Shown one piece after another: positions 11,681 to 23,277 of a stretch of DNA of 64,000 nucleotides. Below the pieces are notes generated by a model, which searched no databases, had not been told where the DNA came from, and saw only the letters and a program-made list of their open reading frames with translations. Every line of letters begins with the position of its first letter. Position 1 is the stretch's first letter. Source of the stretch: Prostheceraeus crozeri. Lineage: Eukaryota; Platyhelminthes; Polycladida; Euryleptidae. The stretch covers positions 248,001 to 312,000 of the forward strand of contig CAJQUW010003396.1 of the NCBI GenBank assembly GCA_907163375.1, in the 5' to 3' direction. A program made the translations under genes and the position numbers.

Positions 11681-12457
11681 TTAGATCTTCGTGTATTTTA
11701 TCCAGCCTTCACCTTTACCAATGTTGACGCTTTGATCAGTGTATAGAACGAGAATACATTGCCTATTCCGGTGATGGAAATATACCGCTACACACCATTG
11801 AAGTTTGGTTGAAAAACACTCAACAAAGCAATCAAGCAGTGAATCAACACCATGAATGACTATTGAGCAATCTTCAGTGGCGTACGCGTAGATGTGTTTC
11901 TGATCAAACACCAGTACCTCAGATAATTTGAAACTTACTCCATTTTCTGTCTGAATAGCCTGCCTTTCCTGGCACAGTGGAACTATAGGAGCATCCGATT
12001 TTGATGTCAAGGGTGTTACCCGTGCACTTCTCAATAACTTTCCATGTGCTACTCTCACAACATCTTGAATCGGATTAACCGATCGGTTTTGAACCCAAAT
12101 TAGTGTGCTAGCGTCTGGCTGGGATTCACCGTTTGTCCACACCCAACCACTAGTTTCGTACCATCTTTCATGAAGTAGATCGGTCAATCCAATGAAATAT
12201 GTTCGAATCCCAGAGATCTGAATGTTTTTCTGTATTAGATCGAAAACGGTTTGACCACGAATCAATTCACCATTTTCCTTAGCACAAAACGCTTGCGCAG
12301 CACACCAATCTAGTGATATGTTCTTCCAATATAAACAAAGTCCGTCATAGTCTTTAAATGGTGAAGGACACTTCATCTGCCCTTGAGACATCGTTCCAAA
12401 TGCGATGACGAAGATAAAATAGGAATTAAAGAGTCGACTTGACGTTGAAATTTCCAT
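11681..12457 (-). CDS. Secreted C-type-lectin-like protein with C-terminal PAN/apple-like domain
   Basis: A complete 258-residue single-exon frame. Residues 1-27 form a signal peptide (LFNSYFIFVIAFGTMSQGQ). Residues 30-165 fit a C-type-lectin fold: KCPSPFKDYDGLCLYW, then WCAAQAFCAKENGELI (the conserved Cys/Ala/Leu helix), YFIGLTDL, the WVWTNGES stretch corresponding to the usual W-x-D-G-x loop, and a closing IVPLC. The usual Ca/sugar motifs (EPN/QPD-WND) are not evident, so sugar binding is doubtful. Residues about 196-250 (EDCSIVIHG, DCFVECF, WCVAVYF, RQCILV) look like a cysteine-rich PAN/apple module. A secreted recognition or adhesion role is inferred from the family. The start is the only ATG in front of the signal peptide. 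The gene appears intact and intronless, which is unusual for animal lectins. No poly(A) signal was seen immediately downstream. Confidence 0.8.
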   Translation of the reverse strand: MEISTSSRLFNSYFIFVIAFGTMSQGQMKCPSPFKDYDGLCLYWKNISLDWCAAQAFCAKENGELIRGQTVFDLIQKNIQISGIRTYFIGLTDLLHERWYETSGWVWTNGESQPDASTLIWVQNRSVNPIQDVVRVAHGKLLRSARVTPLTSKSDAPIVPLCQERQAIQTENGVSFKLSEVLVFDQKHIYAYATEDCSIVIHGVDSLLDCFVECFSTKLQWCVAVYFHHRNRQCILVLYTDQSVNIGKGEGWIKYTKI

Positions 12458-12459
12458 GT

Positions 12460-13373
12460 TTTCTTCCGATAAATGTTATTCCAGACTTAAGTCTTCTCAT
12501 ATAATGTTCGAAGGTTTGCCGAGTCTGATAGGATTTCAACTTTAAACAATTGAATAATTGAAAGTGTCGCAGTAAAATAAACATTGAAGCATTTCTCAAA
12601 TGAGTCTTTATTTACTGCTAATTGAGGAGAAAGGAAAATTCAGGAGACATTCTTGGTTTACAAGTGCTTTATTTTGCAACCGCATGAATATTTGCTAATC
12701 GTCTATAGAATTTGAAAGATTTCTTATTCCTATAGACCAGAAATTACACAGATCCAGAAATTACATGCATCATATAAGGCGGTGTAGGTGCTTGGGATTT
12801 AGTATTAAATTCACGAAGTGCAAGCAAATTCAATATTTGTTTCAGGCATCGTTCAAGTAAACTTATTCACATTTTGCGTATGATTTCAACCAAGCAAGCA
12901 AAGCCGTAGTTTTCGGGAGTTAACATGGGCCTGTACTAGACAGGTGCAAATGACTGACATCGGCAGACGTTGTGATCTGAACTCCTCTCTGTATAGCAAA
13001 CTCGTCTGAGCATGAAAAATTTACTACCTCGTTCCCTGCACATCTTTGCGCTGGCTCCCGGACTAGGAGTGCATCATAAATCATTTTCTTAGCAAGTGGT
13101 ACACATCCGAAGGTTAACATCCGAATAATAATTCAAAAGTATTTCGAATGTTCTTCAAAAGGATGACATGTCCCCCTTTCATTTTTCTACAGTTCAGGAG
13201 TGCTCAAAATGCAAGGAGTTGTCCATGTCTTTACCGAACCTACCGGAAAATAAAAAATACGCTGCAAATAATTACTCAGATTAATTTTTCCTGATGCAAC
13301 AAATTGATTTCAATTTTAAGAAAAACAAGTTTTTCCAAACAACGATAATGAAAAAATATAGAGGAGTGCGGAA
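12460..13373. other. Unannotated 5' flank of the lectin gene
   Basis: No gene or repeat recognised; the short minus frame at 12920-13120 shows no family features. The lectin promoter should lie at the left end of this stretch, but no TATA box stands out. Confidence 0.45.
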
Positions 13374-13652
13374 AACTCATCTGCCTGAAAACTCATCCGT
13401 CGGAAAGCTCATCTGCGGAAAAATCATTCACGTAAGGCTCTCCACGGAAACCCTATCTGTGGAAAGCTCATTACTTGGAAAACACCACTCGGAAGACTCA
13501 TACTTAGGAAAACTCTCCACAAAAACCCTATCCGCGAAAAGCTCATCACTCGGAAAACTCATCCGCAGAATACTCATCCGTCGGAAATATCATCAGCCGG
13601 AAAAGTCATCCGTCGTAAAACTCATCCGCGGAAACTCTTCCGCAGGATATTC
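13374..13652. repeat. Degenerate minisatellite, ~15-bp unit (GGAAAACTCATCCGT)
   Basis: About 18 diverged units of roughly 15 bases, consensus near GGAAAACTCATCCGT, run head to tail. Because 15 is a multiple of three, one frame stays open across the array (132 residues, 13294-13692). The protein is a Ser/Leu/Lys repeat of no known family, so I read this as a repeat rather than a gene. Confidence 0.8.
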
Positions 13653-13998
13653 TAACGATATTTTTGAAAATATTTCATGTTATCTGCTTTAGTACCATAA
13701 TTCATGCGGTCATAATTGGGAATTTTAAGTAACCTATATGCTAAATCTTTATTCAGAATATCAAAATTTTAATTTATCATGAAATTATAAGCTATTCTGT
13801 GCATAAAATTATTCGAATGTGCAAGTAGGCAGCATTTCTGTAATTCCCATAATTCGGAAGACCATTGGGCTCTTTTACTTTACCTTGCAACCGCTGACCC
13901 GCACAACCAGGAACCGGAGATCCTATCCTTATTTTCTCTTTTCTTATTGTAATCTTGGCAGTCAAAAGAAGTTTCACGTTGATCACGTTGAGCTTTAA

Positions 13999-15034
13999 CC
14001 CTTTCGATCCTAATGACGACACGTTGTCGTCACGTCATATGCGCTGTGACGACAACGTGTCGTCATTTACCATATTACCCTATATGTAACCTTGAGTTAT
14101 TCCGGTAGATTGAATTGTGTTATTAATTGCTTTTAGCGCTTAATTTTTAAAACCATACTATAGTTTAGCAATGTAAAACGGCAACAACATAAAATCAAAC
14201 GTGTTGAAGACAATCACACAGAATTCTGCTGCTGTTATGACGAAGAGTCTGTAAGTGACTTTTGTTTGCCTTTTGCTTGATTATCTACAATGCAACTCAG
14301 CGGCGACAGTGTGATATCGCACGCACATAGTTGTAAGGCTGGGATTAGGGAAGTGCTAGCTTATTGATTACTGATGGTCGGATCATGGCGACGCGAATAC
14401 TGAAGACTGCGCGTGGTATATTTCGTTGTTGTATACAATAGTTTGTGATACTTTTCAATGCGTGGACTGTATATAGAAAAGAGAATGATAAACGGATGAG
14501 CTTTCTAGACTTTCTGAAGAATGCGATACGACTTTTCACTGATTTACAATCCACGCCGAAGGGACCAAGAAAAAGGAAAAGGCCATCAGAAGACCAACGC
14601 ACGAATACACATGTTCAAGAAAGGATACCCTCTACAGATGGTAAGAGAAATCCAATGAAGCTCTGTCGTGTTTGCTTTAGTGGCGGAATAAGACTTGAAT
14701 CAAGATACTGTTGCAGCTCGTGTCCAGAAAAGCCTGGCTTTTGCTTGGGTGAGTGCTTTACTAAGTTCAATCATAACTAATCCAACCATGAGGAAAGTCA
14801 CGAATACACTATGTGTATATGGTAGAGAATATAGAGTATTTTGGATAATTACAATTGTTTTCGTTTGTTTTTGTGAAGTCAGAGTAATATTTGACATATT
14901 AATCATCACAATTTGTGTTATTTAGTGTCATGACAGCAATTTTTAAGCGAATACACACTAATTAAAAACCATGAAATTTCGGATTTTTACAAGCACATAG
15001 GGGGAGTCATGGATGAGAAACAGGATCGAAAGGG
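13999..15034 (+). mobile_element. piggyBac-type element, internally deleted (1036 bp)
   Basis: Flanked on both sides by TTAA (13995-13998, 15035-15038), with terminal inverted repeats CCCTTTCGATCC / GGATCGAAAGGG. TTAA targets and CCC ends are diagnostic of piggyBac. A strong imperfect palindrome near the left end (ACGACACGTTGTCGTCACGT and its mirror at 14048-14066) is probably a subterminal transposase-binding repeat. Only the transposase C-terminus remains inside. Confidence 0.93.
14455..14780 (+). pseudogene. piggyBac transposase C-terminus with cysteine-rich domain
   Basis: The frame begins FNAWTVYRKENDKRMSFLDF, the end of the RNase-H-like domain of piggyBac transposases, and closes with the cysteine-rich domain: LCRVCF, RYCCSSCPEKPGFCLGECF and a terminal FNHN. 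These Cys/His pairs form the cross-brace zinc module that binds the inverted repeats in PGBD4-like proteins. The catalytic Asp residues and the amino terminus are absent because only about 440 bases separate this part from the left end. It is therefore a non-autonomous deletion derivative. The upstream start is a deletion scar, not a real initiation codon. Confidence 0.88.
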
Positions 15035-15038
15035 TTAA

Positions 15039-15487
15039 AATATTCGCTTGCAGAATGAAAAATGAGTCTATGAGCACTTCCAATATAACATAAACATATG
15101 CGATTATCATGTTTCCGTTCAACATTTCTTAAGTCTAACTTCCGCTTACTAATTTTCATAAAACACAATTTTCATCATTAAAGATTTTAGACAGATTAAT
15201 TAAAATATATCTAATATTAGATCAATTTTATATGATTCCTCAAAGTGACCCTATCCTTTATCACACAAGTGGGCAAGTGGACAGGTGCAGTTAAGTTGAT
15301 GAGCTTGTATTCTGATGCAGGATGTGCTCCATTCAGTTTGTTCGAACCAGGGTTATTTAACGGACAAAACGTTGTGACATGACAAGAAAAAACGACAGTT
15401 GTTTACTTCGTTGCTAACAGTTCATTTAAAATTAAATCATTTCGTGACATGACAGATTGATTCGTGCTAACAACGTCTCTTACAAAA
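15039..15487. other. Unannotated spacer
   Basis: AT-rich spacer between the piggyBac and hAT elements; no feature recognised. Confidence 0.5.
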
Positions 15488-16306
15488 CAGGGATGCGGAG
15501 TCCTATCATTTTGATAGGACTCCGACTCCGGGGGTTGATAGGACCTCGGCTTTTAATAGGACACCGACTCCAGGTGGCAAGTATACAAAGCCTAGTTTTT
15601 TTTAAAAAAAATAAACTGCTGACCTGTATACATCATAAATCATTATAGGCTTACCTGAACCTACTTTTAGTGATCATTGCTGTATCAAGTATCAATCATT
15701 TTCGGTAATAGTTTATCAAATGTTGCTTTAAGTTGGATGCATGCGACTCGGCTCTTCCCATCTTGTTGATGTGTGCTGCACACGGTTTTCTCCAGTCTCT
15801 ACCAGGCAGGAAAATCCTCCATCCTTCTCCAAAAAGTATGATTACACTTTCGATTTTAATATGCGCTTAGAGGAGCCATCACGCAAGATTAACGCTTGCT
15901 GGGTAAGAGGTAATATTCTCAAACAAACTAGAATTTCATTTTTGTCTCTAATGTGACCTTTGGTGCGTATAGGTGTGATCGAGACTAGGAAGGCTTGTAT
16001 TCTGTACTAAATCATCGAGTGAAAAGACAATCCTTTTTCACTATCACGGTTCATTCCCTCAACTACTATTACAAGCTTTGCATGGAGCAGTGTCTCTGTA
16101 CTTTTGTTTGACGGAGAAAGTTGACACCAAGACAGTGACAGCTACATGCACGAGAATAAATAATTTGTTTGCTTTATATTTCGGGTCTAGTTATAGGCCG
16201 GAGTCCTATCATTTGATATGACTCCGACTCCAGCAAAAAAGATAGGACTCCGACTCCAGCAAAAATGATAGGACTCCGGGACTTCGACTCCCACTCCGCA
16301 TCCCTG
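15488..16306 (-). mobile_element. hAT element, GGAGTC family, copy 2 (819 bp)
   Basis: Ends CAGGGATGCGGAGTCCTATC and GACTCCCACTCCGCATCCCTG are inverted. Flanks TTACAAAA (15480-15487) and CTACAAAA (16307-16314) give an 8-bp duplication with one mismatch. The body is the reverse complement of copy 1, including the BED-finger segment (near 15740-15850) and a stretch resembling AACGAACCGTGATAGTGAAAAAAGA. No transposase catalytic domain. Confidence 0.93.
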
Positions 16307-16464
16307 CTACAAAACCACAGATTTACACAATACTTTTGCGCACAGTCCCCGCTCAACGCGTGTTGGAAAAGCGCGTTGTTACATGTAAGCAATTTGGGAA
16401 ATACAAAATTTGAACAGTGAGCATGTGCACATAACATAATGAAGTCATGATGATATGTTGTAAC

Positions 16465-17307
16465 CATAGAGTAGGCATACTTTATAGCAGAGTGTCGACT
16501 CAAAAATGTGTCTTATGCAGTGAAATTTTTTTTGCATGAGAAGATTCAAATTTTTGCGTAGATTACGTTCCTGCGATGCAAAAAATTATTTGAACGGTTT
16601 TTGAGAAGCTAAATTTTTGAAAATTATTCCTGTATTTCTGTACAAGTGACGTGTATATAGATAGAATGAAGCTTATTAGATATCAAAAGGAATGAGCATG
16701 CTAGCAGGTATCTTAATTGAGCGGAAATTAAGCTGATTGTCAAGGTAATTTCTTGAGCCACATTGTAATGCAAGTCTTCATGGAAAAGTTGAGATCTCAT
16801 TCTGCTTCTTTGCAATATAAAGATTTTAACTTAATTTTTATCGTCATAATCTTATGTTTCATTAGATTTATGCTTCGTATCTTAAATCTGAATTGTAATG
16901 TGGGTCCATTTAATATCCTTTAAAGTCAATTATGATCTCTGTCTTTGAGTATGATGTTTTGATCTTTCATGGGCAGACTTTGTAATATGATCACACTTTA
17001 GAAAATACTCTTATTAATAAAGCTGAGCATCAGAGTAATAGCAGCCCCTCGAATTGCTAATTTAACAAACTACTTTACCATTCCAAGTATGACATGACAC
17101 GAACGGTATGTAAATACTATTATTCCTTCTGTATTGCTATCATGATCAGTCAAATCGGAATGAATTTCTCCAATAGTGTAAAATTTTGCATATCTCACAT
17201 GTGGCACTGGGTCTCAACTCGAGTTCATTTAATACAATCGAAACTGTACACACATTGGGATTTAATTAATGCTGAGTTGTTACTCTACCTTATATACTTC
17301 CTCTATG
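16465..17307. mobile_element. hAT-type MITE, CATAGAGTAGG family, copy A (843 bp)
   Basis: Inverted ends CATAGAGTAGGCATAC / GTATATACTTCCTCTATG-type (about 30 bases, imperfect). Flanks GTTGTAAC (16457-16464) and GCTGTAAG (17308-17315) form an 8-bp duplication with two mismatches. The body aligns end to end with 24530-25396. No coding capacity. The paired copy with a perfect duplication makes the hAT assignment firm. Confidence 0.88.
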
Positions 17308-17462
17308 GCTGTAAGAAAACTATATCTGCTTTTGAAAACTAGCTGCTTTATCATCGACAAATCAAATGTTTTGAACAAAACGATGTGGTTCGCAAATGAA
17401 TCTTCAACTTCAGATTCTTCTGGCCGCATTTGTCTTCCGCAGGAACCACAGGCGTAATTGAG

Positions 17463-17813
17463 TCAGTGACTGTCCGAATAATCACTCTGCACAATATCGA
17501 GGCTAGGAGACTGAGTTCTCTTGATGAAATCATGGTTCCCGTTACTTTCAAAAACAAGCAATTTCTTGAAAGGACGAAGGAAAGAGCGATCATCTCTACG
17601 AACAGGAGCAACACGAACCTTACCAGCCGAGTCACGGATTACTTGAGAAACAACAGCTAAAGGCCAGTTGATCCCACCTGTCCCTGAATCTTCTATTAAG
17701 ACAGCATCTCCATCCTCAGGAACTCCACTGACATTGTCAGCTCTCCAAGAATGCAAAGAAGCCAGGTATTCCTGTTTCCAGACTTCCACAAACTGAGAAC
17801 GGTCACTTTCCAT
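17463..17813 (-). pseudogene. BEL/Pao LTR-retroelement remnant (DUF5641 region of pol)
   Basis: The minus-strand frame has the pattern of the C-terminal DUF5641 domain that follows the integrase in BEL/Pao polyproteins: FVEVWKQEYLASLHSW, then GDAVLIEDSGTGGINWPL and KVRVAPVRRDD..FLRPFKKLLVFE. Only this end of the element is visible; no LTRs or other pol domains were found nearby, so it is a small, old, broken fossil. Confidence 0.78.
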
Positions 17814-17815
17814 TC

Positions 17816-18139
17816 CCTGTACAGCTACTGCAGACTAGTCACTGATTCTGAATCCCTAACAGACTGGCGCTGGACATGTGCATCACAAATCGGGAAATAT
17901 CTAGGGGCAAGGGGCAAAGGGCAAAGGATCGTGCACATCAGAAGAAACATGAGAAGTTGGACGCTTTAGCAGATTCGACATCATTCAGAATCGTCCCTAA
18001 GGGTGGTGCGTTTATACCCTTAAACTTTATTGCTGATACTTTTCGATCAGTCAAAAAAGAATGGACAGACAACGGAAACAAAGACGCAGCTTCAATAATC
18101 GTGCTTCGTGCGTCTCAGGCAGAATTCAAGCAAAAGCAA
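17816..18139. other. Unassigned stretch between two retroelement remnants
   Basis: A plus-strand frame at 17876-18148 has protein-like composition but no family I recognise. It may be chance. Confidence 0.35.
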
Positions 18140-18480
18140 TTTGTCTGAAAAACCAAAAATTTGATATTCATAACTTCCTTGAGAATTGTCCCATCTGCCA
18201 TCAAAGCATTCAAAGTTAGATTCTTTCTGGTAACAACATTCATTCTGCATTTACTAATATTGACAGGAAGGTCAATAGATGAAGACCATTTATACATGGG
18301 TACCATATATGGGCATAATGACACTATCCCATTCGATTTGCAATTAACATCGATGGGATCTCTTACAAAATGTAGGAATAAACCGTCGTCTGCATACTTG
18401 ATAACTTTCGCATTAGAACACACAGATTTTTAGTCATCAATAGTCATGGCAAGCAGAATAGGCCCCAAGACACTATCAGA
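18140..18480 (-). pseudogene. CR1-like LINE fragment (reverse transcriptase palm/thumb)
   Basis: Minus strand: SVLGPILLAMTID, a stop, then CSNAKVIKYADDGLFLHFVR with the YADD catalytic box, followed by ISKCRMNVVTRKN and DGTILKEVMNIKFL. Order and wording match the RT of the nearly complete CR1-like LINE at 28.7-31.9 kb (VIQYADDILLLHFLR). It is a short 5'- and 3'-truncated copy with at least one in-frame stop. Confidence 0.8.
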
Positions 18481-20757
18481 GTATCTTATCGGTCAGCCGC
18501 CTCTTGAACTATTGCTTGAAGTATTGCTTCTAATCACAAGAATTTCGCGGTGCAACATATTTCGTGTGTGAACTTTCTAATGATGGCATCCAGTTGATCT
18601 AACTCACCGATTTTCAAGCAATAAACAGCAATTCAACATCATAAATATAGTACGAAGTATATATATAGTGTCAAATATAGAAGGATTACGTATATTTGAT
18701 ATGGAAATAATACATGCCAATTTCTGAAAGAAAACTGATAGTTCTCAGATGAATAACATTATTCATGATGGAAGAACTCTGGTAATGCTAAATGTATCCT
18801 ACAACACTGATTTTGCCACTATGATCAACGCATTGGTCTACATTATGATTAAGTGGTGAGGAGGATAAACATTGATGTTAGGAGAATTATTCTTTCAATG
18901 GAAAAGCAACAACAATTCAATAACTGAAAAGGATTATGAAGTACTAAGACATACTACTATAAAATCAATAACAAGTATAAAACGTCAGAAGCAAAACATT
19001 TTGAGATGCTTGAGATAGTGAACGACGTTTTGAGCACCAGATGATGATCACAACTGCTGTAAATACTCAAATAGACCTATGCACTCAAAACACTTGTGCG
19101 ACACGTTGCTCAATCGAACTACGCTGAGTTTTCTTTAATTGATTATTAAGTAGTGAGTTATACTCAAATACCTGTACGGAATGCCTGTAGATACAGCAGA
19201 TTTTAGAAATGAGTAATATGTATGAAAGTGGGCCGCTTGTCCCCATTTGGAACTTATCATAGTTTGAATATGAAAATCAAAGCCGCTTTCATTTTGCTCA
19301 GTACTTATCATAGCCATTAATTTCAGAATATGGCTCTATTCAATCGAAAAGCCACATGTTCCAAAATTCTCCTGGCTTAAACGTGGATAAGAAATATTTG
19401 CTCTATGTCACAAAACTTCGAAAGTGAACTGACACGGTCGACATTTCTATCAAAAAGTTTTATCAATTGGAATCTTATACAGAAAAGGTTTTTCTCAAGT
19501 TAGTAAAATTAGTATTTTGAAACTTTTGACTGGATGGTGTTAATGTTATATACTGCAGAATGCGAAGGTACTTATTTGAATGTGTCTATGCAGAGAACAT
19601 ACCGTTCAACTGCAGGTAAAAGCCAGGGAACCCCAGATCCCTGAAAAATTATGCTAGATTTCTAACAATAATGTTTCTATGCCGTTAAGGCCTATATGGT
19701 AACAGGCCTTCAAGTCCACAGAAGTAACAAGTAAATAGAAAAGTTGCAAAAAGTCAGTTCAGTCTGCCCTCTGAAAAGGTGCCTCCAGCATTAATACAGA
19801 TATCTTGATCTCCTTGTCATAACCTCAACGCGCCCTCGTATTTTTTTGATATTGGTTCCTCTGAATGGAGATGCATTCCTACACTATTATTCATAAAGTT
19901 CCGAATGAGTAATAGAAAAAGTACTGAACCTGAGTACTAACTACGATTAAGAAATGAGTCCCAAATTCTAGTACCGTACTCTTTGGGTGTGAAAATATCA
20001 GCACTCATTTTAGAACTGTTTGGGTTAGAAAGCAGTTATTACATCGATCCTCCTCTGCATACCATGTGCCCTCCCAAATCAGCTCGAACTGGCAACTTCC
20101 TTCAGGTTCCATCTCGAACCTCGCGCAGCCGCAATTCGTTCTTTCCGACATCAATTATCCTTACCAACGATACGTGGTGTGACTGACGTCTGTTCTTCCT
20201 CTTTTTTCGTTTTTCTATTTGGTTTACATTACTTTCTTGTGTACTCACATGTTTAGGGTGCAAACGTCAACGGTAGTTATAATTGCATCACTCGCACAAC
20301 ATCCATTATCTCATCATTCAGTTATAACCTGTGATTTTGTTGTATATTTCTTGTGATCTATGATTTTCAATTATTTCAAATAAATATACGATAAACGATA
20401 AACGAAGCACATTACTTACTTAATTTACACTTATTTTAGCACTCATTTCGCAACTTGCATAGGAAAAGTACCTCTATTAAATCGAAAAATTCAATACGGC
20501 AGATCTAGCCCGCTAAAGGCTATCACATGCGAAGAAGTATTTTGGTAATTAAACACAAATGCTGTACGCGGTTAGGACGTATCTTTGCGTTGTGTTGTGC
20601 AAAAAACCAGACGTGTCTAGTAAACCAAGAAATAGCCTATATTTGTATTCAAATCTTTACACATCGGTAGCCAACTAGCGCAGACAAACAAATACGTCAA
20701 GTCAATTATCTACAGTTCAATTTCATACAAATGCATTTGGATGATAAAATATGCACA
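18481..20757. other. Long unannotated stretch
   Basis: No gene, RNA or convincing repeat was recognised. Open frames are short (for example 19135-19317 minus, 19983-20186 plus) and without domains. Confidence 0.5.
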
Positions 20758-20925
20758 AGATTCAAAGCGCAATCGGTGAAGTAGGTAAACATAGGCAGAA
20801 CTCAAAGCACTGTCGAAGAGGATGAAAAATGTTGACAGGACTCAAAACGCTTTCGGAGAGGATGGAGAAAGTTGATAGAACTTAAAGTGCTGTCGGAAAG
20901 AATGGCAAGCGTGCTGACAGTAGGA
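20758..20925. repeat. Short minisatellite, four units of about 41 bp
   Basis: Four diverged head-to-tail units with the core ACTCAAAGCRCTGTCGGAGA followed by GGATG..AAAGTTGACAG. Unit starts lie near 20760, 20802, 20841 and 20880. Non-coding. Confidence 0.65.
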
Positions 20926-20929
20926 GCAC

Positions 20930-22257
20930 CTACTAAATGGCGTATCCTGTTTATAAGCTATGAAGTTTAGTCGCTAATCGTTAATATAGTCACTTTCCGA
21001 ACCATGCAAACACAATGTTGTCGAAAATATCATTAACTATGTAAAAATGTGATTCAGCAGCGGACTGATGGTGCTATTCGTAAATTGAGAAATAAGTGTA
21101 ATTGCAATATAAACAAGTTTATTGTCATGTTGCTGAGGTCATAATGATATTTTGTGTAAGTTTCATTGCCAACATCCATCATTTTTCTCGACAAGTGGCA
21201 TTCTGCTTCTATCAGACTTGAAATTCAAAGAAAAAAAGAAAATAAATTAGTCAGCTAAATCAGTTAATGGCAACAATGCACAGTGGCGGAAGATTGTGTC
21301 AAGCTTTCGGATGTAATCGACTAAGCTCACATCCTACAAACTTTGTTATTGAATTTGCGCCAAAATACTCCATCGACTCCATCAGTTTTGCAATAAATTG
21401 GAGAAATCTATCAAAGAAGAGAACAAATGAAAACTGGGATATTATTCCGACTTTGATTTCCGACGATGAAGTTATCACATGGACCTACATCGCGGAATAT
21501 CTTCTGTTTAAGACTGTAATTAACTGCACTATTTGTGGAATGACAGACATCAGACACCGAAAGGTCCACAGCTAAAATGATCATGAGGAAACCGACCACT
21601 GAAATGGTGGATTTTATAGAGCGATTTGAAACCCTTTTTCGACTAGACATGACTTTGCTTCCACATAATTTCCTTCAGAAGTATGAGCAATCTTATGCTC
21701 CTGATTTCTGCTCGTGACATCATTATGTTACACATGAAAAGTTTTGTAAATCACTTTTTCGCATCCGGCTTCGTAAGTTTTTTCTTAGCATTGAATATTC
21801 TTTCACCATGTAGATTTCACCATTTTGTAATGTTTTACTAATAAGCTTCAAATATAGCAGTACAAATATTATTTATTACCTATAATAAGAATTAAATTTC
21901 TAAAATTTACTTTTAATTAAGACACCGAGAGTAAGGATGAACTACTCTATCATTAAGAATGAAACGGTAGAAGTTGGTTGAACATGATAATTTGACAGTA
22001 AGCGCTGTTTACCTTGATTACCCTGAGAAATCGCCACTGATATATGTATACGTAGAAGATGTATGAAGTGAACGCAACGCCAACGGTGACGCAGTCCCTC
22101 CTAATTATCATTGAGAACAAACAACAGTGTATGAGATTTTTTTACTTCAAATCTGAACAAAATTGAAAGGAAGCTAGAAATCATTTCATCATTCATACAG
22201 CAAACTTGGACATTTTAAAACGCAAAACAAATATTGCAACATCGTAAAATAGTCCGG
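20930..22257. other. Unannotated stretch
   Basis: A 102-residue plus-strand frame at 21267-21575 opens LCQAFGCNRLSSHPTNF, faintly like a THAP finger start, but no later THAP residues are seen. No gene is called. Confidence 0.4.
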
Positions 22258-23045
22258 CAGCCAGAGCGAGTTTCTGTAGGGAACGAGGCCGAAAGTGAGA
22301 CTCTCACAGAATGATGTACACCTATGCCTGCTACGAATCGGCACGTCTGCCGAGTTCTGGTGAGTTCCTCTTCTTGTCAGACAAGATCAAAGAAAAACAC
22401 ATGTAAATCCAATGGAACGCAGAATGCAGTTTTTGGCAAAAATGGAATTTTCTATGTTTTCTCTGATTAAACGAAAAGTACTAAGTCTAGAGTCATAATT
22501 TTTGGCATGGCATGTCTTCAGGTCATTTTCTGTTATGTGCATGCACTACTGTCTATAAAGATAAACACATCCAAATTTGGTGAGCCTCTCAATGTCGGCA
22601 GACACAAACATTTTGAGGAACTTTATCCACATTCAACCACATTCCACATGTATGTGAGAATGTGGTTCAATGTGGATGAAGTGGGCCAACATGTTGGTAT
22701 TTGCCGTAAGCAAGAGGCTTGCCAAATCTGAATGTGTTTAGCTTTATACATAGGGGTGCATGGACATGAAAGTAAATGACCTGAAGACATTCCATGCCAA
22801 AAATTATGACTCTGGGCTTAGTACTTTTTGTTTAATCAGAGAAAACATAGAAAATTCCATTTTTGCCAAAAACTGCAATCTGTGTTCCATTGGATTTACA
22901 TGTGTTTTTCTTTGATCTTGTCTGACAAGAAGAGGAACTCACTAGAAGTCGGCAGACGTGCAGATTTGTAGCAGGCATAGAGTGTACATCATTTTGTGAA
23001 AGTCTCACTTTCGGCCTCGTTCCCTGCAGAAACTCGTTCTGGCTG
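22258..23045. mobile_element. Palindromic element with ~270-bp inverted arms (788 bp)
   Basis: Bases 22258-22530 are the near-exact reverse complement of 22770-23045; the arms begin CAGCCAGAGCGAGTTTCTG / CAGCCAGAACGAGTTTCTG. The middle contains a smaller palindrome of CCACATTCA units. No open frame of note. Length and CAG ends resemble the hAT-type MITEs of this window, but I found no matching 8-bp flanks. A partial second copy occurs at 9.64-10.86 kb. Confidence 0.85.
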
Positions 23046-23277
23046 CTTTTATAGTGATAGCTTTCAATAGTGATTGTTTAAGCTTTTAACTTTAATCTTA
23101 AGAACAAGTCATCAATTTACTAGGTGTGATATATATCGACGTTTCGCGACCAGGCTCAAGTTAAAGTTGAAATATTCTTCTTTTAGCCAGTTGAACATGA
23201 TCTAGCGAAACGTCGATGTACACCTTGAATACTTACTCCTCCCATCAAAGTTGACAGATGATGAAACTCGTCGATGT

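Noticed and set aside
13374-13652. CRISPR-like regular repeats
   Set aside because: The units are contiguous and diverged, with no spacers; it is a minisatellite in eukaryotic DNA.
13294-13692. 132-residue repetitive open frame
   Set aside because: It is an artefact of a ~15-bp minisatellite whose period keeps one frame open; no conserved protein pattern.
17876-18148. A host gene between two retroelement remnants
   Set aside because: Composition is plausible but there is no family, splice site or start context to support it.
21267-21575. Possible THAP-finger protein
   Set aside because: Only the first Cys-x(4)-Cys spacing is suggestive; the later His, Cys and AVPTIF-type residues are missing.
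22258-23045. Assignment of the palindrome to hAT
   Set aside because: CAG ends and size fit, but the flanking 8-mers do not match, so the superfamily is left open.
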